Source of the DNA: Actinostola sp. cb2023
Lineage: Eukaryota > Cnidaria > Anthozoa > Actiniaria > Actinostolidae
NCBI GenBank assembly: GCA_033675265.1
Contig: JAUJYZ010001180.1
Span: 262,811 to 326,810, forward strand
DNA length: 64,000 nt
Direction: 5' to 3'
Position numbers and translations under genes: made by a program. This document shows positions 63,608-64,000 of the stretch, piece by piece (the stretch's first letter is position 1; each line of letters begins with the position of its first letter). The notes below the pieces were generated by a model. The model had not been told where the DNA came from, searched no databases, and worked only from the letters and a program-made list of their open reading frames with translations.

Positions 63608-63990
63608 AACAAATGGCAGTGGAACCTCTCACAAACGACCACCATTGCAGTCGGACAAGGCGGTCGCTGACGGGAGTTGTTGGCTTTTCGAGAGTGATTG
63701 CTACAGTGATTATCAAACATTAGAACAAATGGGAATAGCCGCCTTCACAGTTCCCGGCGCCATCTTGAAAGTTAGGCGTGCCTTTGCATCGAAGTGAGAC
63801 CAATGGTGACCTTGCAATGATAGAGACCTTTTCAGCACCTTGGACAATTATTCACATGTCTCTATCATTTGCAAGGTCACCGTTGGTCTCACTTCGATGT
63901 AAAGGCACGGCTACCTTTCAAGATGGCGCAGGGAACTGTGAAGGGAACTATTACAAAGGTGATCGCCTCCAGAGAGGTTCCACTGTGAAC
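63608..63990. mobile_element. Foldback element, CAGTGGAACCTCTC ends
   Basis: CAGTGGAACCTCTC and GAGAGGTTCCACTG are inverted. Inner arms with GGCGCCATCTTGAAAG / CTTTCAAGATGGCGC and CATCGAAGTGAGACCAA pair closely around 63845. The terminus resembles Tc1/mariner ends. Confidence 0.75.
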
Positions 63991-64000
63991 ACTGTTTGAG

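Overview
The window looks like nuclear DNA of an invertebrate animal, most likely a cnidarian and probably an anthozoan such as a coral or sea anemone. The reasons are AT-rich DNA, small exons with clean GT/AG sites in large introns, receptor domains of the SRCR, EGF and LDL-receptor YWTD-propeller type, and very dense MITE, foldback and satellite repeats. The organism call is inference; nothing in the window proves it.

Two protein genes lie in tandem on the minus strand. I rebuilt both exon by exon from splice sites and reading-frame phase. Gene A (56412 to 44287) appears complete: 11 coding exons total 4,668 nt with one open frame of about 1,555 codons. It encodes a signal peptide, YWTD propeller, EGF, YWTD propeller, EGF, Ser-rich stalk, a juxtamembrane domain, one transmembrane helix and a ~365-residue tail with six tandem YDHLQ-type tyrosine repeats. 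It reads as an LRP-like type I receptor. Gene B (21095 to beyond position 1) lacks its 5' end and runs off the left edge. It encodes one six-blade YWTD propeller, one EGF and at least three SRCR domains.

Between the genes is a 6,972-bp DNA transposon (30689-37660) with long inverted ends. It carries two convergent genes: a PIF1-family helicase with zinc knuckles (plus strand, frameshifted) and an unidentified ~310-residue Cys-containing protein (minus strand). No known transposase is visible. A 2.5-kb foldback palindrome (34856-37356) has inserted into it. This is the best candidate for an undescribed system.

Most remaining DNA is repeats. Gene B's introns hold microsatellites (TAA, GATA/GGAT, GCTGT, AGY), minisatellites (68, 32, 125, 93 and 34 bp) and nested TIR elements, several ending within 20 bp of splice sites. 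The largest is a TA-flanked 5,452-bp element (13562-19013) inserted into a 32-bp minisatellite. The intergenic stretch (about 21.1-44.3 kb) and the right edge (57.7-64 kb) hold more MITE families, but no other protein gene that I can support.
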